Source of the DNA: Metallyticus violacea
Taxonomy: Eukaryota; Arthropoda; Insecta; Mantodea; Metallyticidae
Direction of reading: 5' to 3'
NCBI GenBank assembly: GCA_030762175.1
Contig: CM060833.1
Location: forward strand, 4,926,001-4,990,000
DNA: 64,000 bases
Translations under genes and position numbers: made by a program
Shown: in pieces, positions 29,768 to 39,976 of the stretch
Numbering within the stretch: position 1 is the stretch's first letter
Layout of the letters: every line of letters starts with the position of its first letter
The notes under the pieces: generated by a model
What the model was told of the DNA's origin: nothing
The model's database searches: none
The model's input: only the letters and a program-made list of their open reading frames with translations

Positions 29768-30018
29768 TGGAGTTTAAAGCTCGTTTTTTACTACTGAGGC
29801 ACCACAGGCGGTGAATACTAGCGATACATGAGATTGGAAATGATTTATTAAGGAAGGAAACGTTCCAAGCCTAAGTTTAGAGTGACTTCCCGGCATTTGC
29901 CATTTATGAGAACTGAGGAAAACCTGGAAAATACCTCAGTCAGGGAGAATGGTTCTGGTGGAATTCAAGCCCCAGATCACGAGTCCGCGCCTTATCAAAC
30001 TCGCCCATCGGTTGCCGT
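29768..30018 (-). mobile_element. SINE-B copy, first of a direct tandem pair
   Basis: Reverse SINE-B from AAAGCTCGTTTTTTACTACT through CACAGGCGGTGAATAC to the head region (ATCACGAGTCCGCGCCTTAT). Head A-box degenerate. Immediately followed in the same orientation by another SINE-B lacking its 3' tail. Confidence 0.85.
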
Positions 30019-30232
30019 ATTGATGAGACGAGATAAAATGATGTATTGGGAAAGAATTTATTTAAGGAAGGAAACGTTTCACGCCTAATTTTAGGGTACC
30101 TCCCCGGCATTTGCCATTTGAGGACTGAGAAAAACCTGGAAAAGGAAAAACTTAATCAGGGAGGACGGTTCTGGTGAGAATCGAACTCCAGACCCACCGA
30201 TCACAAGTCTGCACCTTAACGACCTCCCGTGG
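30019..30232 (-). mobile_element. SINE-B copy, second of the tandem pair
   Basis: Reverse SINE-B from the AAATGATGTATTGGGAAAG segment to the head (CTTAACGACCTCCCGTGGC, with a short gap in the A-box). The extreme 3' tail is missing, so the two SINEs are joined body-to-head. Confidence 0.85.
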
Positions 30233-30241
30233 CAGTATCGC

Positions 30242-30765
30242 CGAAAATGACAATGACAATGAAAAAAGATATATGTGTATGTGTGTGTGGGTCCTTAACG
30301 CTCTAGAGGTAGCAATTTGTGTGTTTTCGCAACGAAACTCGGTGCATAATCATCAATTAACAAACGATTCGCCCAGTTCGTAAACCTGCAAAATTGGGCC
30401 ATTGGGAGTTATCGTAAAGCGAAAATGTTTTTAAAAATTCAATAAATGCTTCTAGTGGCCAAAATTATTATTTTTTCTCAAGGAGATTTGGTATATTTCT
30501 TTAAAATAAATTGATAAAAGTAGTTGCCGAAAGTGGGGGCAACCAGGTCGTTAGGAGTGGGGAAATACCTGAAAAAACGAGTGGACGTTAAAGAGAAATT
30601 ATCGTTATAGCGGCTGCAATTTTTTTTAAAGCAAACTTGGTAAATGCCTTTAAAATACAACAAGAAATATAATTTCTTTAAATTGGACCATTAGGGGTAG
30701 GGGTATACTTGAAAACCCAAATTTAAAAAGCGCTCTTGCGTTTAATTTTCTCTGAATTGTTTTTA
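30242..30765 (+). repeat. ~140-bp satellite array S1
   Basis: Begins with GACAATGACAATGAAAAAAG, ATATATGTGTATGTGTGTGTG and AACGCTCTAGAGGTAGCAAT. Degenerate monomers follow, each with CAATTTT..., AACGAAACTCGGT-like, ATTGGACCATTAGGAGT-like and ACCTGAAA..CAAATTTAAAAA segments. About three to four units. The same monomer and the same GT-rich leader occur at 52.6 kb, and inverted at 32.6-34.1 kb. Confidence 0.75.
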
Positions 30766-31309
30766 AATAAAAGGACAAATTAATTCAGCATATAAACTGT
30801 GTTTATGACGATGCACGTGTTTTATATTTAACAAAAGTATCATCGTGAAGATAGCAAATGTGAAATATTAATCTAATATGTGTATAAGAATTATATTTGT
30901 ATGTAAGATCGCTCTGTAATAACCTTCAGTAAACGTTTACGTTACATGTTAATAACATTTAAATTAAATTTCAAAGCCACTGAAAATCGATATAACTTTC
31001 GATTGTTTTTATTTACTTAGTACATTGCAATTGTTTTTAAACAGTGACATGTTTTTGTTTTATTGAAACATATGAACATCATCTTAAATACACAACGTAA
31101 CTCGAAACTTTCTGTTATTTTTCTCTATTTTAGTGAATGTAAAGATAATATCAAGCGATCGTTTATAAACAGTGGTCCTATATTTCATTTATTTAATAGT
31201 ATATCATTCATTTTTGTATTTTAATCTCAATAACACTAAAAATAATTCTAAAAACGTGGTTTCTCTTTTGTGATTCTTATAATTTGGAAGAATTCTAATT
31301 TTGTTCCTC
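30766..31309. other. gene-less AT-rich stretch
   Basis: A GCTCTGTAATAACCTTCA string at 30911-30928 is shared with repeat R2 copies at 40.3 and 53.7 kb. Otherwise nothing recognised. Confidence 0.45.
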
Positions 31310-31480
31310 TAATTCACGCAGGAATGCCACAACTTATTTCATTTCATTAATTAAATAATAAGGTCATAATTTGGATTTTATATTCACTTTTAAAGTTATT
31401 CAACTTGCTGATGAATTTGTTTAGTTTACATAGCTCCTGCGTGTCGGAATTTGGTTGTTTACAAATTCTTGCTCTGTTGT
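31310..31480 (+). repeat. dispersed repeat R2, copy 2
   Basis: GCAGGAATGCCACAACTTAT, GGATTTTATATTCACTTTTA, TTATTCAACTTGCTGATGAA and AGCTCCTGCGTGTCGG parallel the copies at 24.5, 40.3 and 53.7 kb. Confidence 0.65.
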
Positions 31481-32639
31481 GCTTTACGGTGAAAGCTCCC
31501 AAAGTTCCAAAAGTTCCAATATGGGGTACAGCACTTTCATAAAATTAATGTATGAGTTGGCCTACTCCCATGAAGATTTGGAAACATGGCATATTAACAA
31601 TAGTTTGTATTGGCCGAAATAGATGGAACATTGATAGTATCAACATACTGAATTTTGCCTTTTGGGGGGAGGGGGTTACTGTCTCGTTTTTCCTGGTCTG
31701 TTAATCAGATTATAGGTAATTGGTTATCAAATAATTAGACAAGACGTGGGAAACCAACGGTTGTTTGACCTCAATTGATTGGGTTTTCTACATTTAGAGC
31801 TCATTGTGTATGCCAGACCTTACATACTGAACTAAGATGTCAAAAGATAACTGCAGTATAGATTGATGTCGCTTTTAGCCTGCTGTAATTAAAAACAATT
31901 GAAAATAGGACCTCTTTCGTTCTTCAAATGTTTTAACGTTACCTTTACTTCATCCGTTGAGTTGATCGACATTTGTTTTTTCCAAAGCCAGTAGTGATAG
32001 ACCGATTGTCATATTTTGAAGAAATTCTGCGGAATATCGAAGTGGAAGAAGGAAGCAATTCGTTTAAGGTTTCCCCTCGATATAAAAAGCCACTTGCTAC
32101 AGAAGTGAACTGCTCTCAGGTATCTTTTCTCTCCTTATCGAGGATATCAGATCTTTTTGTGAAGAATGAAATCACAGAAATCCATTCTTCTCGCTGCAGA
32201 AAAGAATAATGTATTAAGGGTCTTTTTTTTTTTCCTTTTATTTCATTTCCAACCCCATTTAAAGCCAAGCCCCACCACTCCAAAATCTAAGCGAATGTCT
32301 CAACCCTCTTTGTGTGACCTTGTTTGAAAGGATTTCTGGAAAATGTATTGCTATCGTGGGCACCCATCCCCCGCAAACCCCCGAGAGGAGTCCTTTGTAT
32401 CGCGGGGAACAAGGTAATAAAACAAATTTCGTGAGTCACCCTTAGGTGAATACTGTTCACTTTACACGTGTGGTCAGCGGCGGCTCGTAAGGTTCGACTC
32501 TGTATAGCCATTTCTGACGTTACAAACCACCCACTAAACTGCAAATATGACATATGGTCATTAAGTTTCCGAATCGATTATATTATATATATATATATAT
32601 ATATATTTCAACGTAATCTTCTTATTCTCACATATATGA
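31481..32639. other. gene-less stretch with a TA dinucleotide run
   Basis: A (TA)n run lies at 32578-32607. A 78-codon plus frame (31973-32209) and an 88-codon minus frame (32287-32553) have no recognised motif. Confidence 0.45.
32578..32607. repeat. (TA)n microsatellite
   Basis: TATATATA run of about 28 bases. Confidence 0.93.
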
Positions 32640-32986
32640 ATTAATATTTAAATTTTTACGAAACTTTCTCCAAATTGCTGGAATCTCCACTCTCGAAGAT
32701 CAGATGTCATAATAAATATTCGTGCCTCTAGAGCTATTTTTAAATTTTGCGTTTAAGATACATCCCCAATCCTAATAAGCCGATTTCACTGATTTTCAGA
32801 AACTAATGTTATTATTTTATTTCAATGGCATATGTCGTGTTTCGTTGGAAAAAACAAAAATTACGAACTCTAGAAATATATTTACATTTTCGCTTTAAAT
32901 TTTTATTTTCTCATATACCCTTATTTCTAAAGTTTGGTTTCTCTGATTTTAAGAAACTATTTTCCTTATATAATTTAAATAATATA
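32640..32986 (-). repeat. ~140-bp satellite array S2, left part
   Basis: Inverse orientation relative to S1. Repeating elements CTCTAGAGCTATTTTTAAAT, ACATCCCCAATCCTAATAAG, TTTCACTGATTTTCAGAAAC and TATTTCAATGGCATATG recur in 33.7-34.0 kb, with the DD41D element sitting between the two parts. Confidence 0.65.
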
Positions 32987-33734
32987 AAAGGTGCCAAAAA
33001 TATATACACACTTCAAGCAAAGAAAAAAACTGTTAACATAACAAAACTGAATTCACACAAACAGCAAATGATGAGCACTAATCATCTTAGACTTTTACAG
33101 TTACAACAGTTTCTCAAAATGCGCACCATCGGCGTCGATACACTTCTGAGTACGTTGAACTTCTGATTGAGCAACGTTTGTGAAAGTGCCCTCAGCACAA
33201 GCCGTTTCAATTTCTTCCCGAAGTGCTGTCAGTGAAGCTGTTTTTCTACGGTATACAACATCCTTAAGAGTTCCCCATAGATAGAAGTTCAACGGATTTA
33301 GATTCGGAAAACGCGGTGGAAACTCAATCGGACCTCTTCGTCCTATCCAGTGCCTTGAATCCAGTGCGCGGGGCTTGTTGCTGTGCGAGATCTCCCAAAT
33401 CTGTCCTTGTAAACATCGCATATGGTACTATGGGTCTCAAATTTGTCTCGAATGCGTGCAATTGTTACTCGCGTTGGCGATCCTGTTCTGTACACCCCTC
33501 TCGTTTGTCTTTGCACTTCAAAAACATTCTCGGTTTTCCAATACCATTTCAAAATTGCTTTCCATCGTTCAAACGATAATCTTGGCTCCATTATTTTGTA
33601 GCAACGCTAGCACAACGTAATGTCAGTCACACCTGTTTACAGAACATCATACTACACATTACTGTTGTGCAACTTTGAAATATATTAAATAGATATCTAC
33701 TGTGAAAGGGTGTATACGTTTTTGACACTCTCGA
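32987..33734 (-). mobile_element. DD41D copy 3: internally deleted derivative with both ends
   Basis: 748 bp with TA on each side (32985-32986, 33735-33736). Left end AAAGGTGCCAAAAATATATA; right end on rc TCGAGAGTGTCAAAAACG. Minus strand carries an N-terminal part (MEPRLSFERWKAILKWYWKT then ENVFEVQRQTRGVYRT, 33591-33500; DKFETHSTICDVYKDRFGRS, RTATSPAH), then the deletion junction at about 33357, then HWIGRRGPIEFPPRFPNLNP and FYLWGTLKDVVYRRK. The middle, with the first and second Asp, is missing. SPDL has become FPNL. Junction identical to copy 2. Confidence 0.92.
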
Positions 33735-34075
33735 TATGTACCGATTTTCGTACGAAAAATCAAACCTGCTTGAGCGATTTTTAAATGCTGGATTTCAGGT
33801 AAACCCCCAACTCCTAATAGTTTGATTTGGCTGATTTTCAGGAACTATTTTTTTTTTTTTTTATTTCAATGGCATATACAGAGTTTCTCTGGGGGGGGGG
33901 GGACAGAGGCCGCTAAATCGATTTAAAACTTTTTGTTCAGGTGAAACCCTACCTAATGGTCCAAATTTGTTGGTTTTTGAATTTAAAAAAAATTGCGGCA
34001 CCTGGAGTAGGTGTTGACAGATACAGATATATCGTTTTTTTTTTTTTTTCGTTGTCATTTTCATTGCCTAATCGG
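33735..34075 (-). repeat. ~140-bp satellite array S2, right part
   Basis: Continues the array interrupted by DD41D copy 3: GGTAAACCCCCAACTCCTAA, TTTGGCTGATTTTCAGGAAC, TATTTCAATGGCATATACAG, CCTAATGGTCCAAATTTGTT. Ends with ACAGATATATCG plus T-run and GTTGTCATTTTCATTGCC, the inverse of the leader that opens S1. Contains a 13-base G run at 33889-33902. Confidence 0.7.
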
Positions 34076-35072
34076 TAGGATCAATGGAGACTTGCAGAAA
34101 TTTGTCAAAAAATATTTTCATAGATACAACCATAACCGCTATATTCCTTCGGAATTTGCTAAAATCAATGTAGACCAGCGTTAGGAGCTAACAATTTCAT
34201 TTAGTCTTTTTTGGGGGTTATTCCGGATAAACTTACCATTTAATGACCACGCTCAAAGACACTTAATCCTGCTGGAGAACAAAGATAGGCCAGCAGTGAA
34301 CATATCGACAAACGTTTTGGTCTCTTCAAAATTGCTCATGTTTCAAAACACTCTTGCATTGGAAAATCGACCATGGATGGCTTGTAACAAAAGAAATGCT
34401 TTCCTTGTAACAAAAGAGGGTCTAGCAGATGAAACCCGATCTAGGTAGGGCTAGTAAAAGCACTTGGTAACAATTGGAATCTGAGGCAGCCCAGCCTCTC
34501 TCTCTCTCTATCCATGTGTAGTTTTTATTTCTTAGGGTTCCTTTTGAAGAGAAGGGTCTTCACTTAGGAGAAATTGGATCTAGAAAAGAAAGTGTTGAAT
34601 TAAATGTATTGCTGTGGGGGCCATACCCAGCCTCCATGATGTCGTGAAAAGGAAGATGGAGGGGAGAAGAATTTTCTCTGGGGTTTGAATTTTTCATCTA
34701 GGTCACCGGGGGTTAAGTACAGGGGTATTCGAAAGTACTTAACTCCAAAAGTTAAACTACCCTACTAAACCAATAATATAATAAAAATAAATTAATAATC
34801 CTTACCTTTATAACTGTTGACAGTCTAAATATGCCACTATTGTAAAATCGTCGGCAGCCATTCACTTTCACAAAGAACTAGATATGGGGAATTGGTGGAT
34901 GCGGCAACATTCCACTCTGTTTTCCTTCTGCTTGATACTCTCTTGAAGCCAAGGCCTTCTATAACATGCTATAGGACTATTGCATTGATTGGTGGGGAAG
35001 TACAGCGGCTAAAGCAGTTTAAATGGAGACAGGGAGGGGTAAACTTGATAGTTTTATTGCTGTCAACTATTA
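34076..35072. other. gene-less stretch, nothing recognised
   Basis: Short CT repeat at 34496-34508. A 68-codon plus frame at 34892-35098 has no recognised motif. Confidence 0.45.
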
Positions 35073-35084
35073 TTTGTCTGATGA

Positions 35085-35392
35085 TTCTTTTTGATTGATT
35101 TATTTATGGACGCTCTTTAATATCTCAGGTCATCAGCGTCCCATTCAACTCAGGGCGTGAAACGGCCGACAAATTTTGCTGAGGCCTCTCTTTCAGGCTT
35201 CAGGTTCTTTTTCGTGCCGTAAATGTACGACACGGGACCCACGGCTTTACTTTCCTTTCGAAGGATTTAGGATTTAGAATTTCCTTAGCATTTTTACGCC
35301 CGAAAAAAATCCATCGGTCCTGGCCGGGTTCGAACCCGCGATCTTGGGTGTAGGAGGCAAGTATGGTAACCACTACACCACCAGGACCGACT
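35085..35392 (-). mobile_element. SINE-A copy 4, full length with 12-bp duplications
   Basis: Reverse SINE-A; head intact (rc GGTCCTGGTGGTGTAGTGGT), B-box GGTTCGAACCC. TTTGTCTGATGA at 35073-35084 and 35393-35404. One internal 14-bp insertion (AGGATTTAGAATTT-like near 35270). Confidence 0.95.
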
Positions 35393-35404
35393 TTTGTCTG
35401 ATGA

Positions 35405-35794
35405 CAGATGGGGATAATCTTTAACTGACGGTATGGAAGTTTTGGGTATTTTTCAACATGAAAAAGTTAACACATGTTCCCACTTAGCGCTGTTTGTTTT
35501 ATTTCACTTTTAAATGCACTGCATGTTTATCAGTTAGTGCTATTCTCTCTCAGCCATTATGGTTAAAAACGGATGGATCTAGATCCGGGCTGTAAAGCGG
35601 ATGAGGAGAAACAATGATCTCTTCCGGGTTGCAGCGACTTGTTTGTGGCTTAGGTCTTTTAACTTTAAGAATTAATACACGATTTACATTTGAGTGTAAA
35701 TGTAAATGTCTGTCACTGACAGACAATAAGACGATCAAATTAATAGCAAACAGCGGATTTGTAATTTTCATAAATTTCAACGAAATAGAGAGAA
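35405..35794. other. gene-less stretch
   Basis: Nothing recognised. Confidence 0.4.
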
Positions 35795-36671
35795 ATTTTG
35801 TTAAGCGGCATGACTGTTGCTAAGCGTGATTTCTGTAACAGTTTTGATCAAATTTTGAAACAGATGCAACTGGTAGTTCTTTGTTGACAGTTATCTGTGT
35901 AACATGGATAAAGACGAGGCAGTGATAAATCATTCAATTTGAAAAAGGTGACTGCGGCCCAGATACAAACTGAACTGAGGAAGTTCTTGGGGACTCTGCA
36001 TCAGCACTTAAGAACATTTATTACTGAATAAATGAATTTAAACGTGACCGTACGAGCACTGCAGATGCTGCACGTTCCGGACGCCCGATTGAGGTTTCGG
36101 TAACGTTCATGGTATCCTGATAGAAGGCCGCCGCATAAATATTCGTGAGATTGCTGAGGTGGTAGGCATCTCATATGAACGGGAACATAACACCCTGCAT
36201 GAAGTTATGCATAGTGCCCAATGGTGCTGCGTTTGTTGACTCCAGACCAAAAACGCTTCAAAATCGTGTTTGGAAAAGTTGTAGCATATTCCGAGTGACT
36301 TCTGCCATCGTTTCGTGACTGTAGATAAAGCTTGGGGTCCATCAATAGACAAAACGGCAGTCAAAACAGGGGACTGAGGAAGGCGAAAGTGCTCCGGAAA
36401 AAAAAAAAAATAAATAAAAGTAATGGCAAACATTTCTGGGACCCCACAGTATCAACATGATTGACTATTTGGAAAAGGGTAAAACAATGGCTGGCTGTTA
36501 TCACGCAACGTTATTGGACCTTTTGCGTAGTGAGTAGACGTAGAAATAACCAGAACTGGCGCAGAACAATGCTCTTCCACCAAGACAGTGCGCCTGCTCA
36601 CATATCCGCCGTTTCGATTGCAAAAATGCACAAGCTGGGCTTCGATATAGTTCCCCAACCATCCCATTCTC
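35795..36671 (+). mobile_element. mariner-G copy 2, 3' truncated
   Basis: The 5' untranslated part AAATTTTGTTAAGCGGCATG is shared with mariner-G copy 1. The copy ends in the middle of the third-Asp block at about 36671, where a SINE-B 3' fragment begins without a gap. Confidence 0.8.
35905..36671 (+). pseudogene. mariner-G transposase (disrupted), copy 2
   Basis: Possible start MDKDEAVI at 35905. Blocks: CAAQIQTELRKFLGTLHQHL (35952-36012), FKRDRTSTADAARSGRPIEV (36039-36098, linker with two shifts), VREIAEVVGISYE-like HTH2 at 36140-36180. The first-Asp block is degenerate near 36300-36360. KTVMAGCYHATLLDLLR-like (36481-36530). TMLFHQDSAPAHISAVSIAK (36569-36630, second Asp), MHKLGFDIVPQPSHSPQP (36628-36681), where the third Asp would follow but the copy is cut. 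An 'AAAAAAATAAATAAA' run at 36402-36417 disrupts the frame after the PSAGKV-equivalent. Confidence 0.75.
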
Positions 36672-36800
36672 CACAACCCTAAACTTAGCGTTTCCTGCCT
36701 TAAAAAAATCCTTTCCCAATATATCATTTCATGTATCATCAGTGTGGTGTGGCCTGTGGTGTCTTAGTAGTTAAAACGGGCGTTAAACACCATTCAAAAA
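36672..36800 (+). mobile_element. SINE-B 3' fragment
   Basis: CCTAAACTTAG...CCTGCCTTAAAA through ATATCATTTCATGTATCATC to ACGGGCGTTAAACACCATTC plus A-run. The tRNA head and first half are missing. Abuts the truncated mariner-G. Confidence 0.88.
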
Positions 36801-36831
36801 AGTTATTTAAAAGTATAAAATACATGTCGAA

Positions 36832-37041
36832 CTAACTAAATACATTTTAACCCAATTAAATGGCCTTATACATAATTAAAAACATTGTAACCTACATAAA
36901 TGCATGGTAACCTAATTAAATACATTTCCAATTAAAAAAAGGTAAAGGTAATTGAATACATGGAAATGTAAGTAAATGCACGTGCAACTATAAATGCTAA
37001 CATAATTTAATATATTTCAACCGAATTAAATACGTGGCAAC
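36832..37041 (+). repeat. 20-bp minisatellite, about 10-11 units
   Basis: Units of the form CTAATTAAATACATTGTAAC tile the interval almost without gaps. Clear 20-mers include CTAACTAAATACATTTTAAC, CTACATAAATGCATGGTAAC, ATAATTTAATATATTTCAAC and CGAATTAAATACGTGGCAAC. Two units are shortened (17 and 13 bases). The TAC/AAC end and AATTAAAT core are most conserved. Confidence 0.85.
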
Positions 37042-38655
37042 TGCAACGGTTGATGTGTTTCCCTTAAATTGTTTAACAGTTAAAGGACAACTCTCAAAGA
37101 TTGCTGCAGGTAGGTTTTGGTTCTGTTTAAGAAAGAAAAGTCTTATATTGTCTTACTTGAATTTCAAATTTTAAATTTAAATGATCTCGCTGGGGTGATG
37201 CTAATTTTGTCCATGCTCCGTAACCCTCACTCCCTTACAAAGTGCACAAAATCTCGTTATTTGCGTCTAGCTGCCCAGATCCTACACCTTTCCAAACCAT
37301 GCTCAAGAATTCAACGTCTTAGGGCATTATTTTGAACACGTGTGCTGGACAACAAAGCGTACTCTGAACATGTGACGGTAGTTTGAACGGACCCATTGCT
37401 GATGATCAGAAATTTAATACCCAGATACGAGAGGAAACATCCACATCTTCCGTACAGCTGAAATGATCTCTGGGAACACCCACATCAATTTCTTCGGGTA
37501 TGTGTCTTCTACACTGCCCCGAAGTCTTTCTTTCATTTTTGAGAATAAAAGTAGCATCATGCATTGGAAGTGCAGCAAGGCATTCAAGACTTAGTTGCTG
37601 TGCTGAGATGTTGTGGTGGAAAAGACAGCTCGGGAACACGTTTTCTTAAACTCTTTTGACAGGCAGATATGTCCGCAAAGAAAATTTTCGCCATTAGCAG
37701 ACCACGTTTCACTTTTCCAACAGCTGTTCCAAATCTTTGATCACGTAGTGGTAGGGGAGAAGCTGTAAAGCTGTAAGAATGAGCATATATATATATATAT
37801 ATATACATAAATTATAAAATAAAAATAAAAATAAAGTAACACTATTAACAATGTAACAAATTAACGGTAATTATAATAGTAAAACACTCAGAAAAAGTCA
37901 CACTTGAGATCGCTACATTTCGGACTCGTGGAGTCCTTCTATGGCAAGAAGACAAGTGACATGATATCATGTGCCCAGGAAAAGAATGTAACCTTAAATA
38001 AGATACCATGTAAAAGGTCAAAGGTGCCATGTTTTAATAAAAAATCTATTGAAATCCTTCCATAATAATTAGGTGGTACATTTTCCCATGTCAACTGTTT
38101 CGGAAAACACCGGCAGGTGTTTCAGTAGAAGCGAACAAAGCACACAGCTGTTTAAATAAAATTAACTGCTGGTTTAATTGAGCGAGCACATTATTCAAAC
38201 CACAGCCGGACTTTAATGCTGTCAATAAACTAACAGTTTTAGGCAGGTTTCGCGTTTACTGCGTCACTTCTGCTAAGCCAATAATAATTTTGTGTAAGTT
38301 CAGTGTGGCTAATGAAGCGGCTTGAATTAAAGTCCTTATGGAAAATGGATGATTTTAGCTCAGAATAATGCCACCGAAAGGACGAAAAGTATTGTTATAT
38401 ATAGTTGATGGGTGTTTTTATACAGATTCCATAAATGATCACAGATTATTTATTTTTTAGGTAAACGCTGAGCTTTCTAAGAGTTTTTTATGTTATTTTT
38501 TCCTAACACTGAAAATTAAAATACATGGCCGGACGCGGATCGCGTGCGCGCCTACTATATATTACATTTACGCTTTTCCGTTATAAAACTCCCGCGTTAT
38601 GTTTACTCAAGAGTGACATTAATGATTACTAACATTGTTATAAGTGGTGTGTGAT
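37042..38655. other. gene-less stretch, nothing recognised
   Basis: Contains an (AT)n run at 37786-37804. Small frames at 37117-37335 (plus) and 37406-37808 (minus) have no family that I know. Confidence 0.45.
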
Positions 38656-38659
38656 TGGT

Positions 38660-38770
38660 TAATTTGTTTTATTTATGGAAGCTATTTAACATCTCAGGTC
38701 ATCAGCGACCCATTCAATTCAGGGCGTGAAACGGCCGACAAATTTTGCTCAGGGGTCTCTTTCAGGCCAT
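38660..38770 (-). mobile_element. SINE-A 3' fragment
   Basis: TTTGTTTTATTTATGGAAGC, ACATCTCAGGTCATCAGCG and GGGCGTGAAACGGCCGAC match the SINE-A 3' third (reverse). Breaks off after TCTCTTTCAGGC and joins mariner-A copy 6 after about 20 unrelated bases. Confidence 0.88.
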
Positions 38771-38851
38771 GGGTCTGTAATTTTCACTTCGCTTCATTCA
38801 GTTGTTCAGATATGGTTGTATGTACAAGGCTATATGTAGAAGATTGTGACA

Positions 38852-39288
38852 TGTTCACAATGGAGTATCGAGTTGTTTTTAAGTTCTTCACAAAAGAAGG
38901 ACTTACTCCAAATGAAATTAACCAGCGATTGGACGGTGTATATGGGGAAGCATCCCCCTCATATTGTACCGTAAAATAATGGGCCAAACTTTTTCAAATG
39001 GGTCGAGAAAGCATTGAAGACGAAGAGGGTGCAGGTCGGCCCTTTGAAGTGCTCAATACTGAAAATATCGCTTTTGTGGAAGGAGAAATTATGGAAGACC
39101 GGCGGCTCAAAGCTACAGAAATAGCAGCAAGGTTGGACCTTTCTAAAACAACAGTCCTTCGAATTATTCATGAACATTTAAACATGAATAAGGTTAGTGC
39201 AAAATGGGTGTCTAGACTTCTTTCCTCAGTCCAAAAGCAGCAACGAGTCATCTGTTATCAGGTATTTTAGGAGCTCTGCCGTGATAAC

Positions 39289-39337
<49 letters not shown>

Positions 39338-39820
39338 CCTGCAAATCATTGTGACAGGAGATGAAACTGTGATCCTCTACTATGATCCCTTGTCCAAAAG
39401 AGAATCAAGAGATTGGAGTAAACCTGGCGAAGCACCGCCTCTAAAGGCCAAGGTCATTCATTCAACCAAGAAGATTATCACCAAAATCTTTTGGAACTGT
39501 GAAGGAATACTCTTCATTAACATGAAGGAGAGAAACACCACAGTAAATGGGGAGTACTATGCTGGCCTATTGCACAGACTGCGTGCTTCCATCAAAGAGA
39601 AACGGCGAGGAAAGCTGAGTGGTGGCGTGCGCGTTGTTCACGACAACGCTCCTGTGCACACACCTCTTGTTGCAAAGGAAGCTGTGAAGAAATGTGGCTT
39701 CCAGGAAGTGGACCATCCTCCCAACAGCCCAAATATAGCTCCCAGGCTATTTCCTCTTCTCATATCTCAAGAAAGAACATTTGAAGAAGGAAATTTAAGT
39801 AATGGATGCTGTTTATAAGA
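38852..39820 (+). pseudogene. mariner-A transposase (disrupted), copy 6
   Basis: Start MFTMEYRVVFKFFTKEGLTP at 38852, HTH1 through YCTVK then a stop (TAATGG for EWAK). Resumes KLFQMGRESIEDEEGAGRPF at 38988, then EIMEDRRLKATEIAARLDLS and KTTVLRIIHEHLNMNKVSAK (HTH2). A stop at 39268 and the GA tract follow. From 39351 a 155-codon frame reads MTGDETVILYYDPLSKRESR (first Asp), IFWNCEGILFINMKERNTTV, NGEYYAGLLHRLRASIKEKR, VVHDNAPVHTPLVAKEAVKK (second Asp), VDHPPNSPNIAPRLF (the SPDLAPSD block is damaged, third Asp lost). Longest uninterrupted catalytic segment of mariner-A in the window. Confidence 0.93.
39290..39334. repeat. (GA)n microsatellite inside a mariner
   Basis: GAGACAGAGAGAG... run. In the other copies this position reads AACGAGAGAGAAGT, so the tract grew from a short GAGAGA seed after insertion. 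Confidence 0.95.
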
Positions 39821-39976
39821 CTTCTATTTGGGGGGGAAGGGATTGAAATATTAATTCAAAGATGTGAGAAATATATTGCAATAAAGGGTAACTATATTGA
39901 AAAGTGAAATATTTTTTTTGTCTATATCATGCGTAGATAACTGTTAAGGCTGGAAACTTATGAACCTACCCATGTA

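Larger units (their letters stand above)
38790..39974 (+). mobile_element. mariner-A copy 6, 5' end truncated
   Basis: Begins in the 5' untranslated part (CATTCAGTTGTTCAGATAT), so the left terminal repeat is missing. Right end complete: GGAAACTTATGAACCTACCC at 39952-39971, TA at 39975-39976. A GA-dinucleotide tract has expanded within the coding part. Confidence 0.92.

Noticed and set aside
31973..32209. 78-codon plus-strand frame
   Set aside because: Looks protein-like in composition but matches no family that I know and has no splice or start context.
34712..34741. TAAGTAC...AAAGTACTTA inverted repeat
   Set aside because: Short arms in AT-rich DNA with no context; expected by chance.
36832..37041. 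CRISPR-like regularly spaced repeats
   Set aside because: Units are contiguous 20-mers without unique spacers, in a eukaryotic context.
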